From contig JAABQW010000286.1 of NCBI GenBank assembly GCA_011391275.1, positions 1-43,003 of the forward strand: 43,003 bases of DNA. Reading direction: 5' to 3'. Made by a program: the position numbers and the translations under genes. The notes beneath the pieces are model-generated. The model saw only the letters and a program-made list of their open reading frames with translations, did not search any database and was not told where the DNA came from. The DNA comes from Betaproteobacteria bacterium. Its GTDB lineage: Bacteria > Pseudomonadota > Gammaproteobacteria > Burkholderiales > Usitatibacteraceae. Positions 9,481 to 18,025 of this stretch are shown piece after piece (position 1 is the stretch's first letter; each line of letters opens with the position of its first letter).

Positions 9481-9561
9481 ATGTTCGAAATCGCCGTCGA
9501 CGACATGACCTGCGGCCACTGCGCCCCGGTCATCGCGGTCGTCACCCGACAGGGAGGCTAG
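9481..9561 (+). pseudogene. Truncated CopZ-like metallochaperone remnant
   Basis: A 26-codon frame with a good ribosome binding site (AAGGAG, about 9 nt upstream) encodes [20 protein letters not shown] followed by VTRQGG and a TAG. It begins like an HMA metallochaperone, including the copper-binding GMTCxxC-type loop (here DMTCGHC), then stops where the second half of the fold should start. The intact paralogue at 12595-12801 shares the DMTCGHCA segment at protein and DNA level. It is the first reading frame behind the CueR operator. Either an internal deletion destroyed an ancestral copZ, or the short peptide survives as a leader that couples translation to copA, whose ATG lies 2 nt after its stop. 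Confidence 0.75.
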
Positions 9562-9563
9562 CC

Positions 9564-11771
9564 ATGAACGCGAGCGCCTTGCCCCGCGGGAACGTGAACC
9601 TCCTCGAGCTTTCCGTCGAGGGAATGACGTGCGCCTCCTGCGTGGCGCGCGTCGAGAAGGCGCTCCTCAAGGTGCCGGGCGTGGAGGCGGCGAGCATCAA
9701 CCTCGCCACCGAGACCGCGACGCTCACCGCCCCGCGCGAGGTGCTCGATGCGGCCGTCGCGGCGGTGCGCCAGGCGGGTTACGGGGCCGCCGAGAAGCGG
9801 GAGGCGCCCCGCGAGGAGCCGACCGTCGCCATCCGGCGCGATACTCTCGTCCTCGCCGCCGCGGCATTGCTCACCGCGCCGCTGGTCGTGCCCATGGTGG
9901 CCGCGCTCTTCGGCGCGCACTGGATGCTGCCGGCCTGGCTGCAGTGGCTGCTCGCCACGCCGGTGCAGTTCGTCGTGGGCGCGCGCTTCTATCGCGCCGC
10001 GTGGAAGGCGCTGGCCGCGCGCGCGGGCAACATGGATCTTCTCGTGGCCATCGGCACCAGCGCGGCCTACGGCCTGAGCGTCTGGCTCGCGCTCGCCGGG
10101 GAAACCGCCCACCTCTACTTCGAGGCCTCCGCGGTCGTGATCACGCTGGTGCGCGCGGGCAAGTGGCTCGAGGAGCGCGCCAAGCGCCAGACGACGGAGG
10201 CGATCCGCGCGCTGTCGGCGCTGCGTCCCGAGACGGCGCGCGTGCTGGACGACGGCGTGGAGCGCGTGGTCCCGATCGCCGCCGTGAAGGTGGGCGACCT
10301 CGTGGTCGTGCTGCCGGGCGAGCGCGTGCCGGTCGACGGCGAGGTGACGCAGGGGTCGAGCCACGTGGACGAGTCGCTCGTCACCGGCGAGGGGCTTCCG
10401 GTGGCCAGGAACCCGGGCGGGCGCCTCACGGGCGGATCGGTGAACGGCGAGGGCCGTCTCGTCGCGCGCACCGTGGCCGTGGGCGCCGAGAGCACGCTGG
10501 CGCGGATCATCCGCGCGGTGGAGTCGGCCCAGGCCGCGAAGGCGCCCATCCAGCGGCTCGTGGACCGCGTGAGCGAGGTGTTCGTGCCCGTCGTGGTGGC
10601 GATCGCCTTCGCGACGCTGCTCGGCTGGGGCCTCGCCGACGGCAACTGGGAAGCGGCGATCCTCAACGCCGTGGCGGTGCTGGTCATCGCCTGCCCGTGT
10701 GCCCTGGGGCTCGCCACGCCGACGGCCGTCATGGTCGGCACCGGGGCGGCCGCGCGCCACGGCATCCTCATCAAGGACGCCGAGGCGCTGGAAATCGCGC
10801 ACCGCACGCGCGTCGTGGCCTTCGACAAGACCGGCACGCTTACCGAGGGCAGGCCCTCGCTCGTCGAGGTGGTTGCGCCCGTCGCCGGCCGCGAGGAGGC
10901 GATGCGCCTGGCGACCGCCGTGCAGCGCGGCTCCAGCCACCCGCTCGCCAGGGCCGTGCTGGAGGCGGCGCATGGCGAGTTCGTTCCCGTGCCGGCGGCG
11001 ACGGAACTGCGCACGGTGGCCGGGCGCGGCGTCGAGGCCGTGATCAGGGGACGCCGGATCGCCATCGCCAGCCGTCGCTGGGTGGCCGAGCTCGCGATCG
11101 CCGACGCGCCGCGCCTCGAGGCCGACGCCGGCCGGCTCGAGTCGCGGGGCCTCACCGTGTCCTGGCTCGTCGAGATCGCGCCGGAGCCCCGGGCGCTTGC
11201 GCTGCTCGCCTTCGGCGACGCGCTGAAGCCGCAGTCGGCCGGCGCCGTGGCGAGGCTGCGCGCGCTGGGCCTGCGCACCGTGCTCGTCACCGGCGACAAC
11301 CGCGGCGCGGGCGAGGCCGCGGCCCGCGAGCTGGGCATCGACGAGGTGCACGCCGAGGTGCTGCCGGAGGACAAGGCCGCGGTGGTCGCCGGCCTGCGTT
11401 CGGCGCACGGCGCCGTGGCGATGGTCGGCGACGGCATCAACGACGCGCCGGCGCTCGCCGCGGCGGACATCGGCATCGCCATGGGCACGGGCACCGACGT
11501 GGCCATGCACGCCGCCGGCATCACGCTCATGCGCGGCGACCCGTCGCTGGTGGCCGATGCGCTCGACATCTCGCGGCGCACCCATGCGAAGATCCGCCAG
11601 AATCTCTTCTGGGCATTCGTCTACAACGTGGTGGGCGTGCCGCTCGCGGCGCTGGGCCTGCTCTCGCCGGTGATCGCCGGCGCGGCCATGGCGCTCAGCA
11701 GCGTGAGCGTGGTCTCCAACGCGCTCCTGTTGCGCCGCTGGAAGGCGGGCGCGGCGGGCGGCAAGGACTGA
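9564..11771 (+). CDS. copA: Copper-exporting P1B-type ATPase CopA
   Basis: 735 residues. One N-terminal HMA domain (MTCASC, Cys23 and Cys26), then the P1B ATPase core: membrane helices, the TGE actuator loop (SLVTGEGLP), the metal-binding transmembrane CPC motif (ACPCALG, Cys377 and Cys379), the phosphorylation motif DKTGTLTEG with Asp421, and [10 protein letters not shown] near the C-terminus. These mark a Cu(I) exporter of the inner membrane. Start ATG 9564 is preceded by AGGGAGG about 6 nt upstream, which lies inside the end of the CopZ-like remnant. Expected regulation is by the CueR-like protein through the operator at 9426-9446. The regulator gene follows 11 nt downstream. Confidence 0.95.
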   Translation: MNASALPRGNVNLLELSVEGMTCASCVARVEKALLKVPGVEAASINLATETATLTAPREVLDAAVAAVRQAGYGAAEKREAPREEPTVAIRRDTLVLAAAALLTAPLVVPMVAALFGAHWMLPAWLQWLLATPVQFVVGARFYRAAWKALAARAGNMDLLVAIGTSAAYGLSVWLALAGETAHLYFEASAVVITLVRAGKWLEERAKRQTTEAIRALSALRPETARVLDDGVERVVPIAAVKVGDLVVVLPGERVPVDGEVTQGSSHVDESLVTGEGLPVARNPGGRLTGGSVNGEGRLVARTVAVGAESTLARIIRAVESAQAAKAPIQRLVDRVSEVFVPVVVAIAFATLLGWGLADGNWEAAILNAVAVLVIACPCALGLATPTAVMVGTGAAARHGILIKDAEALEIAHRTRVVAFDKTGTLTEGRPSLVEVVAPVAGREEAMRLATAVQRGSSHPLARAVLEAAHGEFVPVPAATELRTVAGRGVEAVIRGRRIAIASRRWVAELAIADAPRLEADAGRLESRGLTVSWLVEIAPEPRALALLAFGDALKPQSAGAVARLRALGLRTVLVTGDNRGAGEAAARELGIDEVHAEVLPEDKAAVVAGLRSAHGAVAMVGDGINDAPALAAADIGIAMGTGTDVAMHAAGITLMRGDPSLVADALDISRRTHAKIRQNLFWAFVYNVVGVPLAALGLLSPVIAGAAMALSSVSVVSNALLLRRWKAGAAGGKD

Positions 11772-11782
11772 AGGGGGCGGGC

Positions 11783-12232
11783 ATGGCACAGGCGAAGTAC
11801 TTCGAGCTCTCGGACGCGCGCAGCGAGGGCTTCTTCAACATCAGCGAGGCGGCCGGGGCCTCGGGCGTGTCGGCCAAGATGATCCGTCACTACGAAGAGA
11901 CCGGCCTCGTTCCGAAGGCGGGGCGCACCGTCGCGGGCTACCGCATCTACCGGGACGCGGACGTGCACGTGCTGCGCTTCATCCGCCGCGCGCGCGACCT
12001 GGGCTTCACCATGAAGGAGATCGCGGGGCTGCTGGGCCTCTGGAAGGACAAGCGCCGCGCCAGCGCCGACGTGAAGAAGCTGGCCGCGAAGCACATGGCG
12101 GATCTCGACGCGCGCATCGCCGAGCTGCAGGGCATGCGCCGCTCCCTGGAGCACCTCGTCCACTGCTGCCACGGCGACGGCCGGCCCGACTGCCCGATCC
12201 TGGACGACCTCGCGGGGGCCGGCCGGGCTTAG
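11783..12232 (+). CDS. cueR: CueR-like MerR-family copper regulator
   Basis: 149 residues. An N-terminal MerR winged helix-turn-helix (FFNISEAAGASGVSAKMIRH, then YEETGLVP and GYRIYRD) is followed by a dimerisation helix and a C-terminal metal loop HCCHGDGRPDCPI. Cys129 and Cys137 have the 8-residue spacing of the Cu(I)-binding cysteines of E. coli CueR. It sits directly after copA, and the dyad at 9426-9446 is its likely target. About 17 extra residues precede the helix-turn-helix compared with E. coli CueR. Silver or gold response is possible too, as for CueR itself. Confidence 0.9.
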   Translation: MAQAKYFELSDARSEGFFNISEAAGASGVSAKMIRHYEETGLVPKAGRTVAGYRIYRDADVHVLRFIRRARDLGFTMKEIAGLLGLWKDKRRASADVKKLAAKHMADLDARIAELQGMRRSLEHLVHCCHGDGRPDCPILDDLAGAGRA

Positions 12233-12265
12233 AATACGAGCGCACCCCATCCAGGAGAACGAAAA

Positions 12266-12592
12266 ATGAAGCGTGAATGGATCCTTGCCGCGGCCCTCGC
12301 GGCCGGCCTTGCCCCGGTGGCCGCGACGGCTGCCGATGCGCCGGCCAGGTCATCGGCCGCCGCCGGCCTGTCGGCAGGCGAGGTGAGGAAGGTGGACCGG
12401 GAAGCGAAGAAGGTCACCATCAAGCACGGCCCCATCGAGAACCTCAAGATGCCGCCCATGACCATGGTGTTCCGCGTGAAGGACGCGGCCATGCTCGACG
12501 GCCTGCAGGCCGGCTCCCAGGTGCGCTTCCGCGCCGAGGAAGCGGAGGGCGGCTACGTCGTGACCACGATCAGGAAAGCCGGAGCGAAGTGA
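12266..12592 (+). CDS. CusF-like periplasmic copper-binding protein
   Basis: 108 residues with a signal peptide (about 1-22, ending ATAADA). The small OB-fold CusF/EcfE-type domain carries the metal ligands His54, Met65 and Met67 (KHGPIENLKMPPMTM). The position of the CusF cation-pi Trp is Met62 here, a change I believe occurs in other proteobacterial relatives. The protein should bind Cu(I)/Ag(I) in the periplasm and may hand it to an efflux system; no CusCBA genes are in the window. A good ribosome binding site (AGGAGA) precedes the ATG. Part of the copper cluster, with copZ starting 2 nt after its stop. Confidence 0.85.
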   Translation: MKREWILAAALAAGLAPVAATAADAPARSSAAAGLSAGEVRKVDREAKKVTIKHGPIENLKMPPMTMVFRVKDAAMLDGLQAGSQVRFRAEEAEGGYVVTTIRKAGAK

Positions 12593-12594
12593 CC

Positions 12595-12801
12595 ATGCAC
12601 GAGTTCAGCGTCCAGGACATGACCTGCGGCCACTGCGCCGCGACCATCACCGAGGCCGTGAAGTCGGTTGACCCCGCGGGGAGGTGCGAGATCGACCTCG
12701 CGGCCAGGCGCGTCACGGTCGAGAGCGCCTTCTCGTCCGAGCGCATCGCGGCCGCGATCACGAAGGCCGGCTTCTCGCCGGTGCCCGCGGCGCGCGGCTG
12801 A
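12595..12801 (+). CDS. copZ: CopZ-like copper chaperone (HMA domain)
   Basis: 68 residues forming a single heavy-metal-associated ferredoxin-like domain: [20 protein letters not shown] with the Cys-x-x-Cys metal loop (Cys11 and Cys14), then the IDLAARRVTVES strand and IAAAITKAGFSP helix. It is cytosolic and expected to carry Cu(I) to CopA or to the CueR-like protein. Start ATG 12595 has GGAG about 10 nt upstream. It is the intact paralogue of the truncated frame at 9481-9561. Confidence 0.88.
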   Translation: MHEFSVQDMTCGHCAATITEAVKSVDPAGRCEIDLAARRVTVESAFSSERIAAAITKAGFSPVPAARG

Positions 12802-12822
12802 GCCGGGCGGGAGGGGCTCCCC

Positions 12823-13806
12823 ATGCCGCACCGGGAAGGGATGGCGATCCACGACCTGTCCGCCTGGCGCCACGAGCACGCGTTCGATGCGGGCAACCGC
12901 GCCGGGGAGGCGCGCACCTGGCTCGTGGTCGCGATCACGGCCGTCACGATGGTGGCCGAGATCGTCGCCGGCTGGCTCACCGGCTCCATGGCGCTGCTGG
13001 CCGACGGCTGGCACATGGGCACCCACGTGGCCGCGCTCGCCATGGCGGGCATCGCCTACGCGCTCGCGCGCCGCTGGTCCCGCGACGAGCGCTTCGCCTT
13101 CGGGACCTGGAAGATCGAGGTGCTGGGCGCCTTCTCGAGCGCGCTCGTGCTCGCGGTCGTCGCCCTGGCGATGGCGGTCGAGTCGACGATCCGGCTGGTC
13201 GAGCCGCGGCCCATCGACTACGGCGTGGCGCTGGCGGTCGCGGTGGTGGGGCTGGTCGTGAACGTGGTCTCGGCGTTCGTTCTCTCCGGTTACGGCCATG
13301 ACCACGACCACGGCCATGACCACGGCCATGACCACGGCGATGAGCACGGCCATGACGAACACGATCACCACGACCTGAACCTGCGCGCCGCCTACGTGCA
13401 CGTGCTGACCGACGCCTTCACGTCGGTGCTCGCCATCGTCGCGCTCGCCGCGGGCATGCTGGCGGGCTGGGCGTGGCTGGACCCGGTGATGGGCCTGGTG
13501 GGTGCCGGCGTCATCGCGTGGTGGGCCCGGGGGCTCATCGTCCAGTCGGCCCTGGTGCTGCTCGACCGCGAGATGGATTCGCCCGTCGCTTCCCGGGTGC
13601 GCGAGGCCATCGAGAGCGACGGCGACGCCGAGATCGCGGACCTGCACGTCTGGCGCGTCGGCCGCGCCCGCCACGCCTGCATCGTCTCCATCGTGGCGCG
13701 GGCGCCGCTCACGCCCGACGGCTACCGCGGGCGTCTCGCCGGCATCGCCACGCTCGCCCACGTGTCGATCGAGGTTAACCGCTGTCCGCACGAGCGGTGT
13801 CCCTGA
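12823..13806 (+). CDS. dmeF: DmeF-like cation diffusion facilitator (Co/Ni efflux)
   Basis: 327 residues, six predicted membrane helices and a cytoplasmic C-terminal domain. The N-terminal LSAWRHEHAFDAGNRAGEAR is characteristic of DmeF-type CDF proteins, and metal-site motifs are visible (LLADGWHMGTH; HVLTDAFTS). Between helices IV and V is a His/Asp-rich loop (about residues 159-184, repeated HDHG units) encoded by a 12-bp tandem repeat at about 13295-13345. DmeF proteins export Co(II), Ni(II) and related ions by proton antiport. GGGAGGGG about 8 nt upstream supports ATG 12823 over the in-frame ATG at 12841. It lies 21 nt after copZ and may be co-transcribed with the copper genes. Confidence 0.88.
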   Translation: MPHREGMAIHDLSAWRHEHAFDAGNRAGEARTWLVVAITAVTMVAEIVAGWLTGSMALLADGWHMGTHVAALAMAGIAYALARRWSRDERFAFGTWKIEVLGAFSSALVLAVVALAMAVESTIRLVEPRPIDYGVALAVAVVGLVVNVVSAFVLSGYGHDHDHGHDHGHDHGDEHGHDEHDHHDLNLRAAYVHVLTDAFTSVLAIVALAAGMLAGWAWLDPVMGLVGAGVIAWWARGLIVQSALVLLDREMDSPVASRVREAIESDGDAEIADLHVWRVGRARHACIVSIVARAPLTPDGYRGRLAGIATLAHVSIEVNRCPHERCP

Positions 13807-13823
13807 CCGGGCCCCGCCATACG

Positions 13824-15527
13824 ATGCCGCAGACTTCCGACAAGCTCGTCCGGGAATTCCGCCACATCCTCCTCTGGCCGCTGCAGCTGCGCCGGCTGCG
13901 GCGCGAGACGGGCTACGCGAGCCACTGGGACGTGCTGCGCGCGCACCCCGGCCCGTGGCAGGAGGTGAAGGACAACCTGCTGGTCGACGACGAGTCGTGC
14001 CAGAAGGGCTACCAGGACTTCGTGTACTTCCTGCCCTACGTGCAGCGCTTCCTGTACGGCTTCGGCGAGGCCGATGCGCAGACGCCCTCCAGCCTGCACA
14101 TGTTCCGGCGCGACGACATCGCCACCGCGCGCGTGCGCCTTCGCGAGGGGGACGCGCCCATCGCGCTTTCCGTCGAGCGCACGCGCCTGATGTTCTTCTA
14201 CGACCAGGACGTGGCCATCCTCGCCTTCGAGGTGGTGGCGACGGACCTGCCGCTGGAGGACGCGATCGAGCTCATGGACCGCTTCGGCCGGCCCTACCCG
14301 CCGTACTGGGACGCGCCGGGGCAGGGCGCCCACTGCCCCTACTCGGTGGAGTTCCTGGATGCGGCCGGGACGCTGCTCTCGACCTCGGACTACGGCGACC
14401 GCGACAAGTACGTCGGGCTGGTGCGGGACATCAAGCAGACGCCGCTGTCGCTGCACTGGGAATACCTCCTGCACCCCATGGTCCCGGCGTACCTCGGCGG
14501 CGGGCTGCTGCAGTACTACCAGATCGAGAACAAGCGCATCCCGATCATGACCTACCTCGCGTTCGACGACCCGCGCGTCCTCGGCCGCGGCGACCTGACG
14601 CGCATCGGCTACGCCGCCAAGTGGGGCCCGCCGGAGACCCTCCCGTTCGCGCCGCCGTTCCTCGCCGACTTCGAGCAGAGGCACTGCTACGACCGCTACT
14701 GGGACGGCGACAACCCCGCGAGCGGGATGAACACGCGCTTCGTCTTCTGCGGCGTGGCCTTCGCGATGGTCACGAGGCACGAGGACGAGCGCACGGACCT
14801 GGTCCACACCTTCCGCCGCCAGTTCTTCCAGATCGGCCTCATCGCCAATTTCCACAAGGCGGCGCTGCTGAACCTCTCCAACCGCTTCTCGATCGCGGTC
14901 GAGCGCCTGCGCGTGGGCGACTACGAGAGCGTGCGCTCGTTCAAGGACAGCGTGCGCGAGGCCCTGGAGCTCTTCCTGCGCTTCAACCACCGCTACTGGG
15001 TCCACGAGATCTCCAACCAGGTGCTGGCCGCCGACATCTTCTCGCGCTGGGCGCACCAGCTGGGCAGCGACGCGCTCTTCCGCGAAGTGCGCGAGGAGGC
15101 GCAGGACATCAACCAGTACCTGGACGCCGACCGCACGCGCCGCGCGGGCGACAACGCCATGCGCCTCACGGTGGTGATGGCGTGCAGCGCGGTGGGCACG
15201 GTGGCCACCGGCTTCCTCGGCATGAACCTCTACAGCCACGCGGGGCTCGCCACCGCGGACAAGGTCTGGATCTTCCTCGCGGTCTTCGTGCCGACGACGC
15301 TCCTGGGCCTCTACACGGTGTACATCTCCAAGCGCCTGGCGGTGTTCATGGAGGCGCTGTCCTCCGAGCGCCTCAGCTGGAGCGAGAAGGTGGTCGCCTT
15401 CCGGCAGATCTGGCGCTCGCCGCCCAGGCGCGCGAAGACGACCAGGCGCGTGGCCGGCGGCGACGAGCCCACGCGTCGCAACGCGGGGCAGCCGCCGCGG
15501 CGCTCCGGCGGGCCGGCCTCCCGGTGA
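13824..15527 (+). CDS. Large CorA-like (2-TM-GxN) membrane protein
   Basis: 567 residues from ATG 13824; an in-frame GTG at 13797, overlapping dmeF, is an alternative start and neither has a strong ribosome binding site. The N-terminal 450 residues are soluble and contain a long helical stretch (FRRQFFQIGLIANFHKAALL). The C-terminus has two membrane helices separated by a short loop, and the first ends in GFLGMNLY, matching the GMN signature of CorA Mg2+ channels. A basic tail follows. CorA proteins are about 320 residues, so this is a larger, distant relative; the ion, if any, is unknown. Its position next to dmeF suggests a role in cation homeostasis. The stop overlaps the next start (GTGA). 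Confidence 0.75.
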   Translation: MPQTSDKLVREFRHILLWPLQLRRLRRETGYASHWDVLRAHPGPWQEVKDNLLVDDESCQKGYQDFVYFLPYVQRFLYGFGEADAQTPSSLHMFRRDDIATARVRLREGDAPIALSVERTRLMFFYDQDVAILAFEVVATDLPLEDAIELMDRFGRPYPPYWDAPGQGAHCPYSVEFLDAAGTLLSTSDYGDRDKYVGLVRDIKQTPLSLHWEYLLHPMVPAYLGGGLLQYYQIENKRIPIMTYLAFDDPRVLGRGDLTRIGYAAKWGPPETLPFAPPFLADFEQRHCYDRYWDGDNPASGMNTRFVFCGVAFAMVTRHEDERTDLVHTFRRQFFQIGLIANFHKAALLNLSNRFSIAVERLRVGDYESVRSFKDSVREALELFLRFNHRYWVHEISNQVLAADIFSRWAHQLGSDALFREVREEAQDINQYLDADRTRRAGDNAMRLTVVMACSAVGTVATGFLGMNLYSHAGLATADKVWIFLAVFVPTTLLGLYTVYISKRLAVFMEALSSERLSWSEKVVAFRQIWRSPPRRAKTTRRVAGGDEPTRRNAGQPPRRSGGPASR

Positions 15528-16114
15528 CAGCCGCCATCGCCACGGAGGTCCGCGAGGTCCTCGCTTTCTGGTTCGGCGAGCCGGGCACGCCCGCGCACGG
15601 GCAGCCGCGCCCGGCGTGGTTCCGCAAGGATGCCGCGTTCGACGAGGAGATCCGGCGCCGCTTCCTCTCGCTGCACGCGCGCGCGGCGCTCGGCGAGTGC
15701 GACCGCTGGCGCGAGGAGCCCGACGGGCTCCTCGCGCTGATCCTCGTGCTGGACCAGTTCTCGAGGAACCTCTACCGGGAGGACCCGCGGGCGTTCTCGC
15801 AGGACGCCGTGGCGCTCGCCTGCGCGCAGGAGATGATTCGGCTGGGGTGGGACGCCTCGCGGCTTCCGGTGGAGCGCCAGTTCGCCTATCTGCCGTTCGA
15901 GCACGCGGAGGACCCTGCGATGCAGGACCGCTCGGTCGAGCTCTTCTCGGCGCTGGAGGCGTTTCCGGAGACGAAGGGGCTCACCGATTGGGCGGAGAAG
16001 CACCGCGTGATCGTGCGGCGCTTCGGCCGGTTCCCGCACCGCAACGCCGCGCTGGGGCGCGAGTCGACCCCCGGGGAGGTCGCGTTCCTAGGGGAGCCCG
16101 GCTCCCGCTTCTGA
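15524..16114 (+). CDS. DUF924 family protein
   Basis: 196 residues, all-helical, matching the DUF924 family: VLAFWFGE near the N-terminus, RPAWFRKDAAFDEEIRRRF, then LILVLDQFSRNLYR and RQFAYLPFEHAED. The family is conserved in proteobacteria and has TPR-like helical repeats, without an assigned biochemical role. The GTG start at 15524 overlaps the stop of the CorA-like gene by 4 nt, implying translational coupling. Its 3' end overlaps the convergent acetyltransferase gene by 27 nt. Confidence 0.85.
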   Translation: MTAAIATEVREVLAFWFGEPGTPAHGQPRPAWFRKDAAFDEEIRRRFLSLHARAALGECDRWREEPDGLLALILVLDQFSRNLYREDPRAFSQDAVALACAQEMIRLGWDASRLPVERQFAYLPFEHAEDPAMQDRSVELFSALEAFPETKGLTDWAEKHRVIVRRFGRFPHRNAALGRESTPGEVAFLGEPGSRF

Positions 16115-16642
16115 ACGGCGCAGCCGGTAGAGCACGTGCCGCCGGACGGGGCTCGGTCCGGCGATCCGGGGATGGTCGAACTCGCCGTCGCGGCGCATGC
16201 CCAGTCGCTCCATCACCGCGGCCGAACGCCTGTTGGCCACCGCGGTGAAGGAGACGATCTCCTCAAGGCCGAGTTCGTCGAAGCCGAAGGCGAGCGCGGC
16301 GCGCGCCGCCTCCGTGGCGTAGCCCTTGCCCCAGGCGCCGCGCGCCAGCCGCCAGCCGATTTCCGTGCAGGGCGTGAAGTGCGCCTCGAAGGTGGGCACG
16401 GCGAGGCCCGTGAAGCCGATGAACGGCTCGCCGCCGGCCACTTCCACGGCCCAGAGCCCCCAGCCCGTCTCCTCGATCCTCGCCATGATGCGGCGCGCCA
16501 TGGCGTCGCTTTCCTCGCGCGTCGGGATGGACGGGAAGTGCTCCATCACCGCGGCGTCGGCGTTCAGGGCCGCGAAGGGCGCGAAGTCGGAATCGCGCCA
16601 GGGACGCAGGCGCAGGCGCGGGGTGGACAGGCTGTTGGCCAT
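16088..16642 (-). CDS. GNAT family N-acetyltransferase (RimJ/RimL type)
   Basis: 184 residues: LSTPRLRLRPWRDSDFAPF at the start, then ETGWGLWAVEV, GEPFIGFTGL, the acetyl-CoA pyrophosphate loop region RGAWGKGYATEAARAAL, and SFTAVANRRSAAVMERLGM. This pattern fits acetyltransferases of the RimJ/RimL group, which act on protein N-termini or small molecules; the substrate is not predictable. Start ATG 16642 gives the usual family N-terminus. The last 27 nt overlap the end of the convergent DUF924 gene, and the palindrome GGGAGCC-C-GGCTCCC (16092-16106) lies in that overlap. Confidence 0.85.
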   Translation of the reverse strand: MANSLSTPRLRLRPWRDSDFAPFAALNADAAVMEHFPSIPTREESDAMARRIMARIEETGWGLWAVEVAGGEPFIGFTGLAVPTFEAHFTPCTEIGWRLARGAWGKGYATEAARAALAFGFDELGLEEIVSFTAVANRRSAAVMERLGMRRDGEFDHPRIAGPSPVRRHVLYRLRRSEAGAGLP

Positions 16643-16678
16643 TCGCCATGATCGCGCTCCCCAACGCCGGTCCGCAAC

Positions 16679-17953
16679 ATGCCCAGTGCCCCCGTGCTCG
16701 TCCTCGGCCTCGTGCTGCTGTCCCTGAACGGGGCCGCCGCGGCGAACGCGCCGCCGTCGACGCAGGACAGGCAGTACAGCGACGCGGCGCAGTCGGTGAT
16801 GAAGACCCGCATCGGCCCGAAGCCCTCCGAGGCGTTCTACCTCGCCGATGCGCTGGAAACCTGGGGCCTTGCCGACGAGGCGCGCGGGCTTCGCCTCTAT
16901 CTCATGCGCCGCTACGTGAAGGAGGCCGCGGGCGAGCCGCACGACGCGAAGGTCACGGTGGCCAAGGCGATCGACCTCGGCCACCAGCAGGGGCCGCTCG
17001 CGCATGGCGGCAGGGACTGGTTCGGCCGGGAGTGGGCCCGCATGGCGGGGGAGAACCTGCGCCCCGTGTTCGCGGACTTCGCCGTCCCGCGGCCGCCCGC
17101 CATTGCCGCGCTGGGTCCCGAGGCGCGCGAGATCGCGCCCGGAGCCTGGGCGGGCCGGGACGCGGCCGACGGGCGAAACGCGATATTCCTCGCTGCCGGG
17201 ATCGAGAACCGGTCGGCCACGCCCCTGGCGCTGGGCGCGTTCTCCCTCCGGCTGGAACCGGCACCCGACTCCGGGGTGTCGCGCTTCGCCTTCGACTGCC
17301 CGCTGCCGGCGGAGATGCCGGTCGCCATCATTCCCGCCGGGGGCAAGCGGAGCGTGGCCTGCGTCTCGGGCCGCAGGAGCCCGGGGCAGCCATCGGAGCT
17401 CGCGCGGGCGCTGATCCACGTGCAGGCGCATCCGGAGCGCGCCACGGTCACGCCGCGCGATTTCGACGGCTCGCAAAGCGTCAGGACCGAGGCGGTGGAA
17501 GCCCACGCGAAGGCGCTGGCAAGCCTGTCGTCGGCGAAGCTGGCCCCGTTCCTCGCGCGCTTCGAGAAGTGCGCGAAGGACGCGACGTGCGGCGAGGTGA
17601 CGCCCAGGCGCGACCTGCGCAAGGAACCCGTCGCGTGGGCCTTCATCGCGTTCGCGGTGCTGGTCGTCTACTGGTTCGTGGCGACCTTCATCTCGAATTT
17701 CGTCGCGGCCCTCGTCACGTGGCTCGGGGGCAACGGGTTCGCCTACTGGCTCATCTCGCAGGGGCCGAGCGTGAAGACCGGGGAGAGCCCCGCGGGGCTC
17801 GCTTACCTCGTGATCTACCTCGGCGTCGCGTTCGCGCCGACGGTCATCGTGGGCATTCTCTACGCCACGGCGAGGGCCCTGCGCGACAAGGGCTGGTGGA
17901 TCGAGCCTGCCCCCGTCCGCATCTGGACCCGGCGTACTCCCCGGAAACCCTGA
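16679..17953 (+). CDS. Exported/membrane protein of unknown function
   Basis: 424 residues with a signal peptide (about 1-22, LVLGLVLLSLNGAAAA). Residues 30-95 are helical (DRQYSDAAQSVMKTRIG, EAFYLADALETWGLADEARG), residues about 120-290 look like beta-rich periplasmic domain, and two or three membrane helices close the protein (VAWAFIAFAVLVVYWFVATF; AYLVIYLGVAFAPTVIVGIL). Two Cys residues at FEKCAKDATCGE could form a disulfide. I do not recognise the family. It stands alone, divergent from the acetyltransferase gene and convergent with the FecR-domain gene. Confidence 0.7.
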   Translation: MPSAPVLVLGLVLLSLNGAAAANAPPSTQDRQYSDAAQSVMKTRIGPKPSEAFYLADALETWGLADEARGLRLYLMRRYVKEAAGEPHDAKVTVAKAIDLGHQQGPLAHGGRDWFGREWARMAGENLRPVFADFAVPRPPAIAALGPEAREIAPGAWAGRDAADGRNAIFLAAGIENRSATPLALGAFSLRLEPAPDSGVSRFAFDCPLPAEMPVAIIPAGGKRSVACVSGRRSPGQPSELARALIHVQAHPERATVTPRDFDGSQSVRTEAVEAHAKALASLSSAKLAPFLARFEKCAKDATCGEVTPRRDLRKEPVAWAFIAFAVLVVYWFVATFISNFVAALVTWLGGNGFAYWLISQGPSVKTGESPAGLAYLVIYLGVAFAPTVIVGILYATARALRDKGWWIEPAPVRIWTRRTPRKP

Positions 17954-18025
17954 ATGGTTCCGGCGCGGGCTCGGCCCGCCGGGAGGGCGCGGGTGGCCGC
18001 GTCGCCCTGGAAGCGCGCGTCCCCG

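Noticed and set aside
7073-11789. Long minus-strand frames opposite the S9 peptidase and copA
   Set aside because: Antisense artefacts of high GC3; Arg/His-rich translations with no family motif, opposite strands carrying complete well-known domains.
13295-13345. 12-bp repeats as an independent repeat element
   Set aside because: They encode the His/Asp-rich loop of the DmeF-like exporter, which is common in CDF proteins.
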